From an uncultured Lachnospiraceae bacterium (GTDB lineage: Bacteria; Bacillota; Clostridia; Lachnospirales; Lachnospiraceae): 64,000 nt of DNA. The translations under genes were made by a program, and so were the position numbers. Shown piece after piece: positions 27,032 through 38,855 of the stretch. A model generated the notes under the pieces. It did no database searches. It saw nothing but the letters and a program-made list of their open reading frames with translations, and was not told the DNA's origin. The stretch's first letter is position 1, and every line of letters begins with the position of its first letter. The stretch is from NCBI GenBank assembly GCA_902761585.1, contig CACWKX010000010.1, forward strand, positions 1-64,000. The letters run 5' to 3'.

Positions 27032-30000
27032 TCAGCTCTCCGGTGTCTCAGACGGTACATTCTCCTGCGCTTCATCCAGCGCAATCACGTCATCGCCACG
27101 GCCGTCATCGCCGGATTCCATCAGATCATCTTCATCCCTCAGGAGTTCTCCTTCCGGAACATCGACTGCACTTGTATCCAGCTTAACGCTGCGGTAACGC
27201 TTCATCCCGGTTCCGGCAGGAATCAGCTTTCCGATGATGACGTTCTCCATCGGGCCAACCAGATGGTCAACCTTGCCCTTGATCGCAGCATCTGTCAGAA
27301 CCTTCGTGGTTTCCTGGAAGGAAGCCGCCGAAAGGAACGACTCAGTCGCTAAAGAAGCCTTTGTAATACCAAGAAGCACCTGTGTTGAGGTTGCCTCCTT
27401 GAGGCCTCTCTCCCGAAGCTTCTCATTAACAGCGTCCAGCTCAAGGCCATCGATCAGTGTACCCGGCAGCATCTGGGAGTCACCCGGATCCGCCACACGG
27501 ACCTTCTTCATCATCTGACGGACGAGAACCTCAATGTGTTTGTCGGAAATCTCAACACCCTGGAGTCTGTATACTCTCTGTACCTCGCGGAGCAGATAGT
27601 CCTGAACGGCATTGACCCCCTTGATCTTCATCAGATCGTGCGGATTCACCGAGCCTTCGATCAGCTGATCTCCCGCCTCGACATGGTCTCCTTCCTGCAG
27701 ATACGTCCCGTCATCCTTATGCTTGGTCTCCGTTCCGAACGGCTTCAGGTAAGTCTTGGAATCTCCGGTTTCCTCGTTTGTGACGGTAATCTCAACCTTG
27801 TTCTTGGTCTCGGTGAAATGGATCGTTCCCGAGATATCGGAGATGATTGCCATACCCTTCGGCCTGCGTGCCTCAAACAGCTCCTCGACACGGGGAAGAC
27901 CCTGTGTGATATCGCCGCCCGCGACACCGCCGGTGTGGAAGGTTCTCATCGTCAGCTGCGTACCCGGCTCACCAATGGACTGAGCGGCGATGATACCGAC
28001 CGGCTCACCGACCTGTACAGCCTCGCCTGTCGCCATATTGGAACCATAGCACTTCGCGCAGATACCGATCCGGCTGCGGCAGGTCAGAATCGAACGAATC
28101 TTTACCCGCGTGATCGCATTGCCGTCCGCATCGACGCCCACGCTCATGATCTTCTCTGCCCTGGCCGGTGTAATCATATGATTTGCCTTGACCAGAACAT
28201 TGCCATCCTTATCGCAAATGGTCTCAGCCGCATACCGTCCGGTGATCCGTTCCTGAAGGCTTTCGATCATTTCCTTCCCGTATGCGAACTTTGAGATGTA
28301 TCTGCCCGGGATCTCTCCCTTGCCTTCACAGCAGTCCACCTCGCGGATGACCAGATCTTGGGAGACGACGACCATTCGTCTTGTCAGGTATCCGGAGTCT
28401 GCTGTACGCAGTGCGGTGTCAGACAGCCCCTTGCGGGCGCCATGTGCCGACATGAAATATTCCAGGACGTCCAGTCCTTCACGGAAATTCGACTTGATCG
28501 GCAGCTCGATCGTGTGACCGGTCGTATCCGCCATCAGTCCGCGCATGCCGGCCAGCTGCTTGATCTGCTTGTCGGAACCACGGGCTCCGGAGTCGGCCAT
28601 CATGAAAATATTGTTGTACTTATCGAGGCCGGAAAGCAGATCTTTCGTCAGCTCATCATCCGTCTTCTTCCACGTATCTACAACAGCGCGATAGCGCTCG
28701 GTATCCGTAGAAAGACCTCTGCGGTACTTCATATTGATTTTGTCGACAGCAGTCTGTGCCTTGGCCAGCAGGTCAGGCTTCTCCTTCGGTACAGTCATGT
28801 CAGAAATGGAAACCGTCATGCCGGCTCTCGTCGAATAACCGTATCCCATCGCCTTGACATTATCCAGCACCTCAGCGGTCCGCGTTGCACCATGAACATT
28901 GATGACGCGTTCCAGGATCTTCTTCTGGTCCTTCTTTTTAACCAGCTGGTCGACTTCAAGCTTCAGCTCGTTTCCAGGAATGGAACGATCGACAAATCCC
29001 AGATCCTGCGGTATCACCTCGTTAAACAGGAACCGGCCAAGCGTAGATTCTACAAGTCCGCTGAGTTCAGTTCCGTCCGGCATCTTCTTTGTAACGCGGA
29101 TGCTGATCCGGCTCTGAAGCGAAACATACTTGTTCTCGTAGGCCAGAATGGCTTCATTCAGATTCTTGAAGACCATTCCCTCCCCGATCGAGCCGGGGCG
29201 TTCCTGTGTCAGATAGTAGATTCCAAGAACCATATCCTGAGATGGAACCGGGACCATTCCGCCATCCGAAGGCTTCAGGAAATTGTTCGGTGACAGCATC
29301 AGGAAACGGCACTCCGCCTGAGCCTCGACGGTCAGCGGAATATGGATTGCCATCTGGTCACCATCAAAGTCAGCGTTGAAGCCTGCACAGACGAGCGGAT
29401 GAAGCTTGATGGCTTTTCCTTCCACAAGCGTCGGTTCGAATGCCTGGATTCCCAGCCTGTGAAGCGTGGGGGCACGGTTCAGCATAACCGGATGATCCTT
29501 GATGACATCCTCCAGGACATCCCAGACGCCAGGCTCAAGCCGTTCCACCATCTTCTTGGCATTCTTGATATTATGGCTGATGTTTCTGGCTACAAGCTCC
29601 TTCATGACGAACGGCTTGAACAGCTCGATTGCCATCTCCTTCGGAACACCACACTGATAGATCTTCATCTCCGGTCCGACAACAATAACGGAACGGCCGG
29701 AATAGTCGACACGCTTTCCGAGAAGGTTCTGACGGAAGCGTCCGCTCTTTCCCTTCAACATATCAGAAAGAGACTTCAGCGCACGGTTGCCCGGGCCGGT
29801 GACCGGGCGCCCTCTTCTGCCGTTGTCAATCAGTGCGTCAACGGCCTCCTGGAGCATCCTCTTCTCGTTTCGCACGATGATGTCCGGCGCCCCAAGCTCA
29901 AGCAGCCTCTTGAGACGGTTGTTTCTGTTGATGATTCTGCGGTACAGATCATTCAGGTCGGATGTCGCAAAACGGCCTCCATCCAGCTGCACCATCGGGC

Positions 30001-30898
30001 GCAGATCCGGCGGAATAACCGGGATCACGGTCAGAATCATCCATTCCGGCTTGTTGCCAGACTCACGGAACGCTTCCGCAACTTCCAGCCTCTTGACAAT
30101 CTTGACCTTCTGCTGGGCAGTCGCATTCTCCATCTTTTTCTTCAGCCGCTCGCACAGGTCCTCAAGGTCGATGTCCTGCAGAAGCTGCATGACAGCCTCC
30201 GCCCCCATCTGTGCCTTGAACATATGTCTGCCCATATCATTCGCGCGGAATCTGCGCTCTGACTCAGACAGATTGTCGTATGCCTCCTGTCCAATCTGGT
30301 TTTTCAGCGCCGCATCCCCGAGCTCCTGAACCTTCTTTTCATATGCGTTTTCTGTCAGTGTCTCCTTGTAGGCCAGTCCTGTCACAGGATCCGACTTGAT
30401 GTCGACCTGGTTGAACTTCTCCGGATTCGGATCATTAACATTCGGATCAAGGACAATGTAATTTGCGAAATAGAGAACTTTCTCCAGTTCCTTCGGCGAC
30501 ATATCCAGGATCAGGCCCATCCTTGACGGAATCCCCTTGAAATACCAGATATGGGACACCGGGGCAGCCAGGCAGATGCAGCCCATGCGTTCACGCCTGA
30601 CGCTCGACTTTGTAACCTCGACACCGCAGCGGTCACAAATCATGTTCTTATAGCGGATTTTCTTATACTTTCCGCAGTGGCACTCCCAGTCCTTCACCGG
30701 CCCGAAGATCCGCTCGCAGAACAGTCCATCCGTCTCCGGCTTGAGCGTTCTGTAGTTGATCGTCTCAGGCTTCTTGACCTCGCCAAGCATGCCGTGCCTC
30801 GTTGCCCATTCCTTGATTCTCTCAGGGGAAGCCAGGCTGATCTTGATGGCGTCAAATGTCATGGACTGATACACTTCATTCGAAGTATTTTCCGGCAT
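27032..30898 (-). CDS. rpoC: RNA polymerase subunit beta-prime
   Basis: The 1288-residue catalytic subunit. It has the N-terminal zinc ribbon (CHCGKYKK...CDRCG), the rudder/lid region, the absolutely conserved active-site NADFDGDQM, the bridge helix and trigger loop region ([20 protein letters not shown]), and the second zinc site [13 protein letters not shown]. The C-terminal end is acidic. The frame opens at 30919 inside rpoB, but AAAGGAG lies 7 bases before the ATG at 30898, which I take as the start. Confidence 0.98.
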   Translation of the reverse strand: MPENTSNEVYQSMTFDAIKISLASPERIKEWATRHGMLGEVKKPETINYRTLKPETDGLFCERIFGPVKDWECHCGKYKKIRYKNMICDRCGVEVTKSSVRRERMGCICLAAPVSHIWYFKGIPSRMGLILDMSPKELEKVLYFANYIVLDPNVNDPNPEKFNQVDIKSDPVTGLAYKETLTENAYEKKVQELGDAALKNQIGQEAYDNLSESERRFRANDMGRHMFKAQMGAEAVMQLLQDIDLEDLCERLKKKMENATAQQKVKIVKRLEVAEAFRESGNKPEWMILTVIPVIPPDLRPMVQLDGGRFATSDLNDLYRRIINRNNRLKRLLELGAPDIIVRNEKRMLQEAVDALIDNGRRGRPVTGPGNRALKSLSDMLKGKSGRFRQNLLGKRVDYSGRSVIVVGPEMKIYQCGVPKEMAIELFKPFVMKELVARNISHNIKNAKKMVERLEPGVWDVLEDVIKDHPVMLNRAPTLHRLGIQAFEPTLVEGKAIKLHPLVCAGFNADFDGDQMAIHIPLTVEAQAECRFLMLSPNNFLKPSDGGMVPVPSQDMVLGIYYLTQERPGSIGEGMVFKNLNEAILAYENKYVSLQSRISIRVTKKMPDGTELSGLVESTLGRFLFNEVIPQDLGFVDRSIPGNELKLEVDQLVKKKDQKKILERVINVHGATRTAEVLDNVKAMGYGYSTRAGMTVSISDMTVPKEKPDLLAKAQTAVDKINMKYRRGLSTDTERYRAVVDTWKKTDDELTKDLLSGLDKYNNIFMMADSGARGSDKQIKQLAGMRGLMADTTGHTIELPIKSNFREGLDVLEYFMSAHGARKGLSDTALRTADSGYLTRRMVVVSQDLVIREVDCCEGKGEIPGRYISKFAYGKEMIESLQERITGRYAAETICDKDGNVLVKANHMITPARAEKIMSVGVDADGNAITRVKIRSILTCRSRIGICAKCYGSNMATGEAVQVGEPVGIIAAQSIGEPGTQLTMRTFHTGGVAGGDITQGLPRVEELFEARRPKGMAIISDISGTIHFTETKNKVEITVTNEETGDSKTYLKPFGTETKHKDDGTYLQEGDHVEAGDQLIEGSVNPHDLMKIKGVNAVQDYLLREVQRVYRLQGVEISDKHIEVLVRQMMKKVRVADPGDSQMLPGTLIDGLELDAVNEKLRERGLKEATSTQVLLGITKASLATESFLSAASFQETTKVLTDAAIKGKVDHLVGPMENVIIGKLIPAGTGMKRYRSVKLDTSAVDVPEGELLRDEDDLMESGDDGRGDDVIALDEAQENVPSETPES

Positions 30899-30911
30899 GA
30901 AAGCACTCCTT

Positions 30912-33900
30912 TCACTCATTGTCGTCGGTCAGTTCGAAATCCGGACTGTCGGAATTATCATAACCGTCTTCCTGCAGATCCAGAGAATCCCCTGAATCAG
31001 AGGAAGCGTTCTCATCGATTGCCTCACCATTCTCATCCTGGACCTGCATTCCGTGGGAAGCAAAGGACTCATTGTTGTGATCGTACTTGCGGTCATTGTA
31101 ATCATCAAAGATATGTCTCATATCGGTATCCCCGTAATCGACATTCTCAATGATCTTCACCTCTGTTCCGTCGTCCTTGAGCACGCGTACATCCAGTGCC
31201 AGGGACTGCAGCTCCTTCAGAAGAACCTTGAAGGATTCCGGAATACCAGGTTCCGGAATATTCTCACCCTTGATGATTGCCTCGTACGTCTTGACTCTCC
31301 CGATGACATCATCGGACTTGACCGTCAGAATTTCCTGAAGCGTATAGGAAGCACCATATGCCTCGAGCGCCCAGACCTCCATCTCTCCGAAACGCTGTCC
31401 GCCAAACTGAGCTTTTCCGCCGAGCGGCTGCTGCGTGACCAGAGAGTAAGGGCCTGTTGAACGTGCGTGAATCTTATCGTCAACCAGATGGTGCAGCTTC
31501 AGGTAATTCATGTGGCCGATCGTAGTCGGTCCGTCAAACGGCTCTCCAGTCCGTCCGTCTCTCAGCTGGACCTTACCGTCTCTCGTGATCGGTACACCCT
31601 TCCACAGCTTCCTGTGGTCAAGGTGGTCATGAAGATACTCATAGACGTCCTCCATGAGCTCTCCCTTATGTTTTCTGCTGAAATCTTCCCAGCTCAGATT
31701 GACGTAATCGTTTGCCAGCTCCAGCGTATCCTGAATCTCAGACTCAGACGCTCCATCAAAGACCGGCGTCGAAACATTGAAGCCAAGCGCCATCGCCGCG
31801 AGAGACAAGTGAATCTCCAGAACCTGTCCGATATTCATACGGGACGGGACACCCAGAGGATTCAGAACGATATCAAGCGGGCGTCCGTTCGGCAGGAACG
31901 GCATATCCTCCACCGGCAGAATCCGGGAGACAACACCCTTGTTTCCATGACGGCCTGCCATCTTGTCGCCGACCGAAATCTTTCTCTTCTGTGCGATATA
32001 GATACGAACCGACTGGTTGACCCCCGGAGCCAGCTCATCGCCGTTCTCCTTCGTGAACACCTTTGCAGCCACAACGATTCCATACTCGCCGTGCGGGACC
32101 TTCAGAGATGTATCTCTCACCTCTCTTGCTTTCTCGCCGAAGATTGCACGCAGAAGGCGCTCTTCCGCTGTCAGCTCCGTCTCGCCCTTCGGTGTTACCT
32201 TGCCGACCAGAATATCCCCGGCTCTCACTTCAGCGCCAATGCGGATGATTCCTCGATCGTCCAGATCTTTCAGGGCTTCATCCCCTACGCCTGGTACATC
32301 GCGGGTAATTTCCTCCGGTCCGAGCTTGGTATCCCTCGCCTCAGCCTCATACTCCTCAATATGGATGGATGTATAGGTATCGTACTTGACCAGGTTCTCG
32401 CTCAGAAGGACAGCATCCTCGTAGTTGTAGCCCTCCCAGGTCATGAACCCGATCAGCGGGTTTTTGCCAAGCGCCAGTTCACCGTTGCAGGTGGATGCGC
32501 CATCTGCAATGACGTCTCCCTTCTTTACAACATCGTTCTTGAAGACGATCGGTCTCTGGTTATAGCAGTTGCTCTGGTTGGAACGGACAAACTTTCTCAA
32601 ATGATACTCGTCCAGCTGTCCGTCTGTCCTGCGGACGATAATCCGGTTTGCCTCAGAACGTTCCACCACGCCATCATGCTTTGCAACAATGCAGACACCT
32701 GAGTCCACCGCCGCCTTGACTTCCATACCGGTTCCGACAGCCGGAGCCATCGTAGTTAGAAGCGGGACAGCCTGACGCTGCATGTTGGATCCCATCAGTG
32801 CACGGTTTGCGTCATCATTCTGCAGGAACGGGATCAGTGCCGTTGCGACTGAAAAGACCATCTTCGGAGAGACATCCATATAGTCAAACATGTTGCGGTC
32901 ATACGCCTGTGTCTCCTCGCGGAAGCGGCCGGACACATTCTTGTTGATGAAATATCCGTCCGCATCGAGCGGCGTATTTGCCTGCGCAATATGATACCTG
33001 TCTTCCTCGTCAGCTGTCATATAGACAACTTCGTCTGTAACCCGCGGGCGTCCCGGCTCGGAATGGTCAACTTTCCTGTACGGTGCCTCGACAAATCCAT
33101 ACTTGTTGATCCGCGCATAGCAGGCCAGGGAGTTGATCAGACCGATGTTCGGTCCTTCAGGCGTCTCAATCGGGCACATCCGTCCATAATGAGAGTAATG
33201 GACATCGCGGACCTCGAACCCGGCACGATCCCTTGAAAGACCGCCAGGTCCCAGCGCGGAGAGACGTCTCTTGTGTGTCAGCTCTGACAGCGGGTTGTTC
33301 TGATCCATGAACTGTGACAGCTGGGAAGAGCCGAAGAACTCCTTGATCGCAGCCGTCACCGGTTTGATGTTGATCAGAGACTGAGGTGTAATCCCCTCAA
33401 TCTCCTGAGTGGTCATTCTCTCGCGCACCACCCGTTCGAGTCTGGACAGCCCGATCCGGAACTGGTTCTGAAGCAGCTCGCCGACCGCACGGATCCGGCG
33501 GTTTCCAAGGTGGTCAATGTCGTCATCACAGCCAATCCCGTACTCCAGATGCATATTGTAGTTGATGGAGGCAAAGATATCCTCCTTTGTAATATGCTTC
33601 GGAATCAGATCAGCCACATGATGACGGATCTGATTTTTGATCTCCTCCGGATCGGTATACTCATCCAGGATCTTTCTCAGATACGGATAGTAGACAAGCT
33701 CCGTGATTCCAAGCTCCTCCGGCTTGCAGTCCACCCACGCTCGAAGATCGACCATCATGGAGGAAAGGACTTTGACATTCCGCTCCTGTGTCTCAATCAT
33801 GACACTCGGGATCGCAGCGTTCTGTATCTGATCCGCCAGCTCTTCTGTCACCTTTGTGCCTGCTTCAGCAAGGACCTCTCCTGTTGTCTCATCCACCACA

Positions 33901-34790
33901 TCCTCCGCAAGGACATGGCCGGCAATCCGGTTGCGGAGCAATAGTTTCTTATTATACTTATAGCGTCCGACCTTCGCGATATCATAGCGCTTCGGATCAA
34001 AGAACATCCCGGAAATGAGAGACTCTGCGCTCTCCACTGAGACCGGCTCTCCCGGGCGGATTTTTTCATACAGTTTCTTGAGACCTGTCACCGTATCAGT
34101 CGACTCATCCTTCTCGAAGGTGCTGATCAGCTTAGGCTCCTCGCCAAACAGGTCTATGATCTCCGCATTCGTTCCGACACCGAGTGCACGGATCAGCGTT
34201 GTCACCGGCACCTTTCTGGTACGGTCTACGCGCACCCAGAAGATGTCGTTGGCATCCGTCTCATACTCCAGCCATGCGCCTCTGTTCGGAATGACTGTGC
34301 AGGAAAACAGCCTGGTTCCCGCCTTGTCTCTGGCAATCCCATAGTAGATTCCCGGGGAGCGGACCAGCTGGCTGACGATAACACGCTCGGCGCCATTGAT
34401 AACAAAGGTCCCCGTGTCCGTCATAATCGGAAGATCGCCCATGAAGATTTCATGCTCGCTGATCTCCTCGTTCTCTTTGTTGTGGAGCTTGACCTTGACC
34501 TTCAGCGGAGCAGCATACGTGGCATCACGCGCAGCACATTCTTCAATCGAATACTTTACATCATCCGTGCAGAGTTTAAAGTCTCCGAATTCAAGGCTGA
34601 GCTTCCCGCCATAGTCCTCAATAGGAGATATGTCATCAAAAGCCTCCCTGAGACCGTCTGTCAGGAACCACTGGTACGAATTTTTCTGTACTTCGATCAG
34701 ATTCGGCATCTGAAGCACTTCTTCATGCCGCTGATAACTCATGCGGACACTCTTACCAGTCTTCACCAGGCGAATTCTGTTTTTTTCCAT
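30912..34790 (-). CDS. rpoB: RNA polymerase subunit beta
   Basis: This 1292-residue subunit shows the lobe and protrusion domains, the rifampicin cluster [24 protein letters not shown] sequence with the usual Asp, His and Ser positions unaltered, [20 protein letters not shown], and the C-terminal clamp region. The final 60 residues form an unusual acidic tail ([20 protein letters not shown]). It is driven by its own promoter (34883-34912) and by readthrough from rplL past an attenuator. Confidence 0.98.
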   Translation of the reverse strand: MEKNRIRLVKTGKSVRMSYQRHEEVLQMPNLIEVQKNSYQWFLTDGLREAFDDISPIEDYGGKLSLEFGDFKLCTDDVKYSIEECAARDATYAAPLKVKVKLHNKENEEISEHEIFMGDLPIMTDTGTFVINGAERVIVSQLVRSPGIYYGIARDKAGTRLFSCTVIPNRGAWLEYETDANDIFWVRVDRTRKVPVTTLIRALGVGTNAEIIDLFGEEPKLISTFEKDESTDTVTGLKKLYEKIRPGEPVSVESAESLISGMFFDPKRYDIAKVGRYKYNKKLLLRNRIAGHVLAEDVVDETTGEVLAEAGTKVTEELADQIQNAAIPSVMIETQERNVKVLSSMMVDLRAWVDCKPEELGITELVYYPYLRKILDEYTDPEEIKNQIRHHVADLIPKHITKEDIFASINYNMHLEYGIGCDDDIDHLGNRRIRAVGELLQNQFRIGLSRLERVVRERMTTQEIEGITPQSLINIKPVTAAIKEFFGSSQLSQFMDQNNPLSELTHKRRLSALGPGGLSRDRAGFEVRDVHYSHYGRMCPIETPEGPNIGLINSLACYARINKYGFVEAPYRKVDHSEPGRPRVTDEVVYMTADEEDRYHIAQANTPLDADGYFINKNVSGRFREETQAYDRNMFDYMDVSPKMVFSVATALIPFLQNDDANRALMGSNMQRQAVPLLTTMAPAVGTGMEVKAAVDSGVCIVAKHDGVVERSEANRIIVRRTDGQLDEYHLRKFVRSNQSNCYNQRPIVFKNDVVKKGDVIADGASTCNGELALGKNPLIGFMTWEGYNYEDAVLLSENLVKYDTYTSIHIEEYEAEARDTKLGPEEITRDVPGVGDEALKDLDDRGIIRIGAEVRAGDILVGKVTPKGETELTAEERLLRAIFGEKAREVRDTSLKVPHGEYGIVVAAKVFTKENGDELAPGVNQSVRIYIAQKRKISVGDKMAGRHGNKGVVSRILPVEDMPFLPNGRPLDIVLNPLGVPSRMNIGQVLEIHLSLAAMALGFNVSTPVFDGASESEIQDTLELANDYVNLSWEDFSRKHKGELMEDVYEYLHDHLDHRKLWKGVPITRDGKVQLRDGRTGEPFDGPTTIGHMNYLKLHHLVDDKIHARSTGPYSLVTQQPLGGKAQFGGQRFGEMEVWALEAYGASYTLQEILTVKSDDVIGRVKTYEAIIKGENIPEPGIPESFKVLLKELQSLALDVRVLKDDGTEVKIIENVDYGDTDMRHIFDDYNDRKYDHNNESFASHGMQVQDENGEAIDENASSDSGDSLDLQEDGYDNSDSPDFELTDDNE

Positions 34791-34882
34791 TAACGTTCCA
34801 CCTCTGTCTTTCTGCGCACACCAAGTCTACTTATGGGCGCACTAAGCCCCAGAACATAATCCCGGACAATAATGCAACCTAT

Positions 34883-34912
34883 ATGATACTACGCGTCCGA
34901 ACAGAATGTCAA
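34883..34912 (-). promoter_or_regulatory. rpoB promoter
   Basis: Minus-strand -35 TTGACA (34907-34912), 18-base spacer, -10 TATCAT (34883-34888). It lies downstream of the rplL attenuator and gives a leader of about 85 bases. Confidence 0.75.
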
Positions 34913-35011
34913 TCCGTTTTTTATATAATACCCACGTATCATGATCACTCATTATGATCCATTTTGATCGTTCTATTTTGGCCATTCCTGTTATCTGTTT
35001 AAAGGCAGAAC

Positions 35012-35045
35012 ATAAAAAGAACCCGGTCCGTTTCCGGCCGGGTTC
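35012..35045 (-). terminator. Attenuator between rplL and rpoB
   Basis: GAACCCGG (35019-35026) pairs with CCGGGTTC (35038-35045), with extra pairing possible in the loop, followed on the RNA strand by UUUUUAUG. It lies about 30 bases after rplL. A partial terminator here would lower rpoBC relative to L7/L12, as in other bacteria. Confidence 0.8.
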
Positions 35046-35076
35046 CTTCTGGAATCGTCTCAATTAAGAAGCTCGA

Positions 35077-35451
35077 TTACTTCAGGGTGACCTTTGCGCC
35101 CTGCTCCTCGATCTTCTTCTTCATCTCCTCAGCGTCAGCCTTGGAAGCCTGCTCCTTCACAACCTTCGGAGCGCCCTCGACAAGGTCCTTTGCCTCCTTC
35201 AGGCCAAGGCCGGTGATCTCACGGATAACCTTGATGACCTTGATCTTGTTCGGTCCGACATCGGTCAGCTCGACATCAAACTCAGTCTTCTCTTCAGCCG
35301 GAGCAGCGCCTGCTGCAGGACCAGCAACAACAACGCCTGCTGCTGCGGATACGCCAAACTCCTCCTCGCAAGCCTTTACGAGGTCGTTCAGCTCGGTAAC
35401 ACTCAGTTCCTTGATTGCTTCAATAAACTCGGCAGTCGTAAGTTTTGCCAT
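35077..35451 (-). CDS. rplL: 50S ribosomal protein L7/L12
   Basis: A 124-residue stalk protein with an N-terminal dimerisation helix pair ([20 protein letters not shown]), an Ala/Gly-rich hinge ([20 protein letters not shown]) and the C-terminal factor-binding domain ([20 protein letters not shown]). It recruits EF-G, EF-Tu, IF-2 and release factors. It follows rplJ by 50 bases. Confidence 0.98.
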   Translation of the reverse strand: MAKLTTAEFIEAIKELSVTELNDLVKACEEEFGVSAAAGVVVAGPAAGAAPAEEKTEFDVELTDVGPNKIKVIKVIREITGLGLKEAKDLVEGAPKVVKEQASKADAEEMKKKIEEQGAKVTLK

Positions 35452-35501
35452 TTTTTCTTCCTCCTGTAAATAATCGTAACTCTGAATCAGAAAACTGTCT
35501 T

Positions 35502-36026
35502 TCAGGCTTCAGCCGGTGCTGCTTCTGCCGTGCCTTCACCCTCAGGCTGCTTCTCTGCAATCTGCTTGAGGACACGGGCAAAATTCGTGATCGGGGACTG
35601 GATGGATCCAAGCAGTCTTCCGAGCAGCTCGTCTCTGGACGGGATATCAGCGAGTGCCGTTACCCCTGCAGCATCATAGTACTTGCCCTCAGCAACAGCC
35701 GCAACCATGGAAATGGTCGGATTGTTCTTGAGATGCTTCTTGATGATTCTCGCAGCTGCCACCGGGTCGTCCTTGGACACCGCGATCGCGTTTGCACCAA
35801 ACAGGTGCTCGCACAGCGGCTCCAGATCGGTTCCCTGGAACGCACGCTTCATGAGGGTGTTCTTGTAAACCTTGTAGACAACACCGCTCTCACGAAGTTC
35901 CTTGCGGAGAGATGTGTCGCCTGCTACATTGATTCCCAGGTAGTTGACAAGAACAACTGACTGTGCATCCCTGACATTCGCGGAGATCTCATCGACGATG
36001 GGCTGTTTCAGTTCCACTTTTGCCAT
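35502..36026 (-). CDS. rplJ: 50S ribosomal protein L10
   Basis: The 174-residue stalk base protein anchors L7/L12 dimers through its C-terminal helix and binds 23S rRNA with L11. It has the N-terminal [33 protein letters not shown] and [20 protein letters not shown]. It very probably represses its own message through the leader described at 36027-36186. Confidence 0.96.
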   Translation of the reverse strand: MAKVELKQPIVDEISANVRDAQSVVLVNYLGINVAGDTSLRKELRESGVVYKVYKNTLMKRAFQGTDLEPLCEHLFGANAIAVSKDDPVAAARIIKKHLKNNPTISMVAAVAEGKYYDAAGVTALADIPSRDELLGRLLGSIQSPITNFARVLKQIAEKQPEGEGTAEAAPAEA

Positions 36027-36186
36027 GAACCATTACCTCCTTCTTGATTGGTAATGACCGCTTCAGAATCAAGAAAAGCCTCCCTGCCTGTGCAGAGAGG
36101 CTGAAAATTCATACGAATTCACACTTCCTCGGCAGGCGCTGATTGCATTATACCCTCGCGGGAACCTGCTGTCTCCGGCAGTCATC
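36027..36186 (-). promoter_or_regulatory. L10 (rplJ) leader with attenuator
   Basis: Between the promoter and rplJ the minus strand has CAGGTTCCCGCGAGGG and CTGCCGAGGAAGTG, matching the conserved core of the described rplJ/L10 leader family in Firmicutes. It is followed by the hairpin AGCCTCCCTGC (36077-36087) with GCAGAGAGGCT (36092-36102) and UUUUCUUG, an intrinsic terminator. L10-L12 complex binding is known to repress such leaders. Confidence 0.8.
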
Positions 36187-36192
36187 TGTTGC

Positions 36193-36221
36193 ATCCTATC
36201 ACAGGAAACTCTGTCTGTCAA
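36193..36221 (-). promoter_or_regulatory. rplJ-rplL promoter
   Basis: Minus-strand -35 TTGACA (36216-36221), 17-base spacer, -10 TAGGAT (36193-36198). It lies 38 bases after the stop of the alpha/beta hydrolase gene, so this promoter restores ribosomal-protein transcription after the inserted island. Confidence 0.82.
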
Positions 36222-36258
36222 CTGCATTCTTTCATACGACATGCTTCCGGTCAGTCTG

Positions 36259-37155
36259 TCAGTCCCTGCCGGTCAGTCCCTGAAAAAATGCGCATTCTTC
36301 ATCATTGCACCTCTGTCCTTCCGCCTCCTGTACGGTCACATGGAACACATGATAAAGCGGGTGCTCCGGGGATCCGAAGATGTGAAGTTCTGATCTCGCC
36401 CCCGCCTTCTCGTACGCACTGTGCAGAAGCGGAGCCTGGCTTTTCAGAAAATCCCCCTCGCAGGTCATGATATAAGCCGGCGGAAAATTCCGGTTTACAA
36501 GGTGCAGCACATCAATTTGTGTTCTGCATGCAAGGCTCTCCGGATGCGGAAGAAGATCTCCCAGCAGCACATCCCTCTCTGCCCACCCATCTTCATTTCC
36601 ATGGTCTTCGAACCCGTACACACCGCAGTTCATTCCGACTCCGCGCAGCCGAAAGCCTTCCGGCTTTTGAAAGGGGAACTGATTCCTGTACGCTTCGTCT
36701 GTCAGGAATGCACAGAACAGCCCTGTGATGTGGGCTCCTGCAGAATCTCCGACTGCAAAGATATTGTTGAGGTCGAAGCCATATTCATCCGCGTGTTTCA
36801 TGATCCATGCAGCAGCCGCGACCGTGTCCTGCAGCTGTGCAGGGAAAGGATGTTCCGGCGCAAGCCTGTAGGAGTAATTGACCACTGCAAATCCCCGCCT
36901 GGCAAGCTCCATCCCGTAATACTGATACAGTTCCTTAGATCCGTAAACCCATCCGCCGCCATGAATCAGCATGATCACCGGCAGTTTTCCTGCCTTATAA
37001 CGATTCCTGTAAACGTCCAGGACATTCCAGTCTCTGTCATCCCCATATGGGATATCATTATATCTTCTGATATATGCAGGTGTTGTCAGACCTGCATCCC
37101 TCGCCTGGTCTCCCTTTGCCCATTCCACTCTCAGACGTTCGCTCACCTCAGACAT
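36259..37155 (-). CDS. Alpha/beta hydrolase (HSL-type esterase)
   Basis: A 298-residue hydrolase of the hormone-sensitive-lipase type. The oxyanion motif HGGGW is at 65-69, the nucleophile elbow GDSAG at 136-140 (Ser138), the acid is probably Asp235 (CEGDFL), and the base His is in the cluster HPLYHVFH near 265-272. Substrate is not determinable; relatives are short-chain or acetyl esterases, which could fit deacetylation of host or plant glycans. No signal peptide. It follows the DUF523 gene by 25 bases and probably shares its promoter. Confidence 0.85.
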   Translation of the reverse strand: MSEVSERLRVEWAKGDQARDAGLTTPAYIRRYNDIPYGDDRDWNVLDVYRNRYKAGKLPVIMLIHGGGWVYGSKELYQYYGMELARRGFAVVNYSYRLAPEHPFPAQLQDTVAAAAWIMKHADEYGFDLNNIFAVGDSAGAHITGLFCAFLTDEAYRNQFPFQKPEGFRLRGVGMNCGVYGFEDHGNEDGWAERDVLLGDLLPHPESLACRTQIDVLHLVNRNFPPAYIMTCEGDFLKSQAPLLHSAYEKAGARSELHIFGSPEHPLYHVFHVTVQEAEGQRCNDEECAFFQGLTGRD

Positions 37156-37180
37156 GACTCAATCCTCCTCGCTCTGCGTT

Positions 37181-37669
37181 TCACTTTCCAGTCTGATAAA
37201 TGCCCGAAGCATGTTGCCGTTCCTGCACATCACTGAGCTTTGCCCGTATCTGCTCCTGATCACCGATATCCAGGACAGAGAATCCATACCTCAGGAGAAG
37301 CTCCGCTGTCACGCCGGCTCCCGCTTCAAGCCTCCCGGAAAAAGACCCGTCATACCGCTGCTTCACCCCACAGCTTGGACTTCTCGACTGAAGGATGATC
37401 AGGTCCGGCTCTTCCTTCCGTGCAGTCGCCAGGCACTTCTCTGCTCCCAGGCGGAAGGCCGCGTCAACGTCCTGACCGTTCCGCGAAATCACCCTCCCAT
37501 TCCGAAGCTCCGACGGCTGCCGGGGCGTCGGGAGCCCGCCAAGCACTTCCGGGCAGACCGCGATCACCTCGTGCCCGGAAAGCAGATTCAAAAGTTCTTC
37601 ATTCCGGTTGTTCCCGCCATTATACTTGCAGTTTTCTCCAATCAGGCAGGCACTCACCATAATTCTCAT
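37181..37669 (-). CDS. DUF523 family protein
   Basis: A 162-residue protein with the DUF523 pattern: MVSACLIGENCKYNGGNNRN, CPEVLGGLPTPRQPSE, and ILQSRSPSCGVKQRYDGSFS. The conserved cysteines (Cys8, Cys14, the CPE Cys and the SPSCG Cys) suggest metal or redox chemistry, but the family has no established function. It is first in a two-gene unit with the hydrolase and has its own promoter (37709-37736). Confidence 0.88.
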   Translation of the reverse strand: MRIMVSACLIGENCKYNGGNNRNEELLNLLSGHEVIAVCPEVLGGLPTPRQPSELRNGRVISRNGQDVDAAFRLGAEKCLATARKEEPDLIILQSRSPSCGVKQRYDGSFSGRLEAGAGVTAELLLRYGFSVLDIGDQEQIRAKLSDVQERQHASGIYQTGK

Positions 37670-37708
37670 AGACAGCCCCTTCCCTGCAGTTTCAACTTCT
37701 ACCCTGTA

Positions 37709-37736
37709 TTATAACGAACAGTCTGCACTCTGCAAA
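37709..37736 (-). promoter_or_regulatory. Promoter of DUF523-hydrolase unit
   Basis: Minus-strand -35 TTGCAG (37731-37736), 16-base spacer, -10 TATAAT (37709-37714). Just upstream (37754-37774) is a CGGGCAG/CTGCCCG inverted repeat that could be an operator or the remains of a terminator. Confidence 0.65.
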
Positions 37737-37837
37737 GTGATCCCGAATCGAATCGGGCAGAGTGAATCTGCCCGACTGGGTATGGTGACTCCGCCATCCC
37801 CTCGTGCACCGCACTCGATGATGAGCAGTCGCCTTCA

Positions 37838-37873
37838 TAAAAACAAGAGGCCTGCAGCATCTGCACGCCTCTT
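37838..37873 (-). terminator. Terminator after the AraC gene
   Basis: A 13-bp stem (37845-37857 with 37861-37873, one mismatch; AAGAGG at the outer end) with UUUUUA following on the RNA strand. It ends the sugar-island transcript. Confidence 0.82.
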
Positions 37874-37946
37874 ATCTCTGTCGCCGGTTCAAAGCCCGGC
37901 CTGGAACCGTCCCATTCGGTATCTTTGTTCCAGTGCCCGCCCGTTT

Positions 37947-38855
37947 TCACTGTATATTCTGCTTTTTCCGGCGGTATTGCTTCGGTGTCAGTCCGATCGA
38001 ATCCCGGAAAACCCTTCCGAAATGACTGCTTTCCTTGAAGCCGCACTTTGCCGCGATCTGGGCAATGCTGTAATTCTCCTCCGTCAGCATTCTGCAAGCC
38101 TGTACAATTCTGCACTGGTTGATATATGCACCTGGCGTTGTATGAAGATATTCCCTGAAGGCCCTGAAACACCCCCGCTCGCTCGTAAAACCAGCTTCGG
38201 CGATCATCTCAGTGGTCATCTTCTTCTCCAGATTCTCATTGATAAACAGCATCATCAGCTTCAGATTACTCTCCATCGACGAGTTCGGTTCCGCACCAGG
38301 GGCTGAAAACACCTTCAGCCGGCAAAGATCCAGCCAGATTTCTGAAAGCCTGTTCCGGATCTCCAGCTCGGAATAGGGGTCTGCAAGATCCATCTGAAAG
38401 GATTCCCTTATCCTGCCGATCGTCCGGCTCTGAGCCCCGCCGTCCGGTATCAGCTTGATGAGCTCGACGCAGGCATTCGATACAACCGGTTCCAGATACA
38501 TGCTGTATATCCGGCTGCCCGGCTTTCCTCCGATCAGATCCGGCCCGAAAAGATGTACATACTGGATTGTATCATGGCTGCCCGAAGCCGAGCGGGTCGA
38601 ATGCATGATATTGGAATTCACAAGTCCCGCCGTTCCCTGCTCGAATACAACTGACCCGGAGGGCGTGTCGCACTCCATCGCACCAGACTCGATGTAGAAC
38701 ATCTCGAGCGCCTTATGCCAGTGCCAGGGCACGAAATCTCCCCCGTAGTTTTCAAAGTGCATGCGGGAAGCCCTGTAAGGAAATTCTTCCGTGTAATCCG
38801 GTATGATTTCTTCCTTATTACCTATTCGGATCTGATTCGAGTAAACGTCTTTCAT
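37947..38855 (-). CDS. AraC-family transcriptional regulator
   Basis: A 302-residue regulator with an N-terminal cupin-like sensor (FVPWHWHKALEMFYIESG, residues about 40-57) and two C-terminal helix-turn-helix motifs in residues 195-302 (TTEMIAEAGFTSERGCFRAF and SIAQIAAKCGFKESSHFGRV). Its start overlaps the stop of the kinase/nucleotidyltransferase gene by 4 bases, so it is translated from the same message and very probably regulates this island in response to a sugar. A candidate target is the inverted repeat at 44182-44216. Confidence 0.93.
   Translation of the reverse strand: MKDVYSNQIRIGNKEEIIPDYTEEFPYRASRMHFENYGGDFVPWHWHKALEMFYIESGAMECDTPSGSVVFEQGTAGLVNSNIMHSTRSASGSHDTIQYVHLFGPDLIGGKPGSRIYSMYLEPVVSNACVELIKLIPDGGAQSRTIGRIRESFQMDLADPYSELEIRNRLSEIWLDLCRLKVFSAPGAEPNSSMESNLKLMMLFINENLEKKMTTEMIAEAGFTSERGCFRAFREYLHTTPGAYINQCRIVQACRMLTEENYSIAQIAAKCGFKESSHFGRVFRDSIGLTPKQYRRKKQNIQ

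Noticed and set aside
31467..32702. 411-residue plus-strand frame opposite rpoB
   Set aside because: Shadow of rpoB codon bias; similar long antisense frames lie opposite fusA, rpoC, glmM and dapF.
33240..33420. Rifampicin-resistance changes in rpoB
   Set aside because: The FMDQNN, THKRR and RLSALGPGG positions all have the wild-type residues.
37699..38172. 157-residue minus-strand frame overlapping the araC 3' end
   Set aside because: It is out of frame with araC, runs across the araC terminator and has no ribosome binding site.
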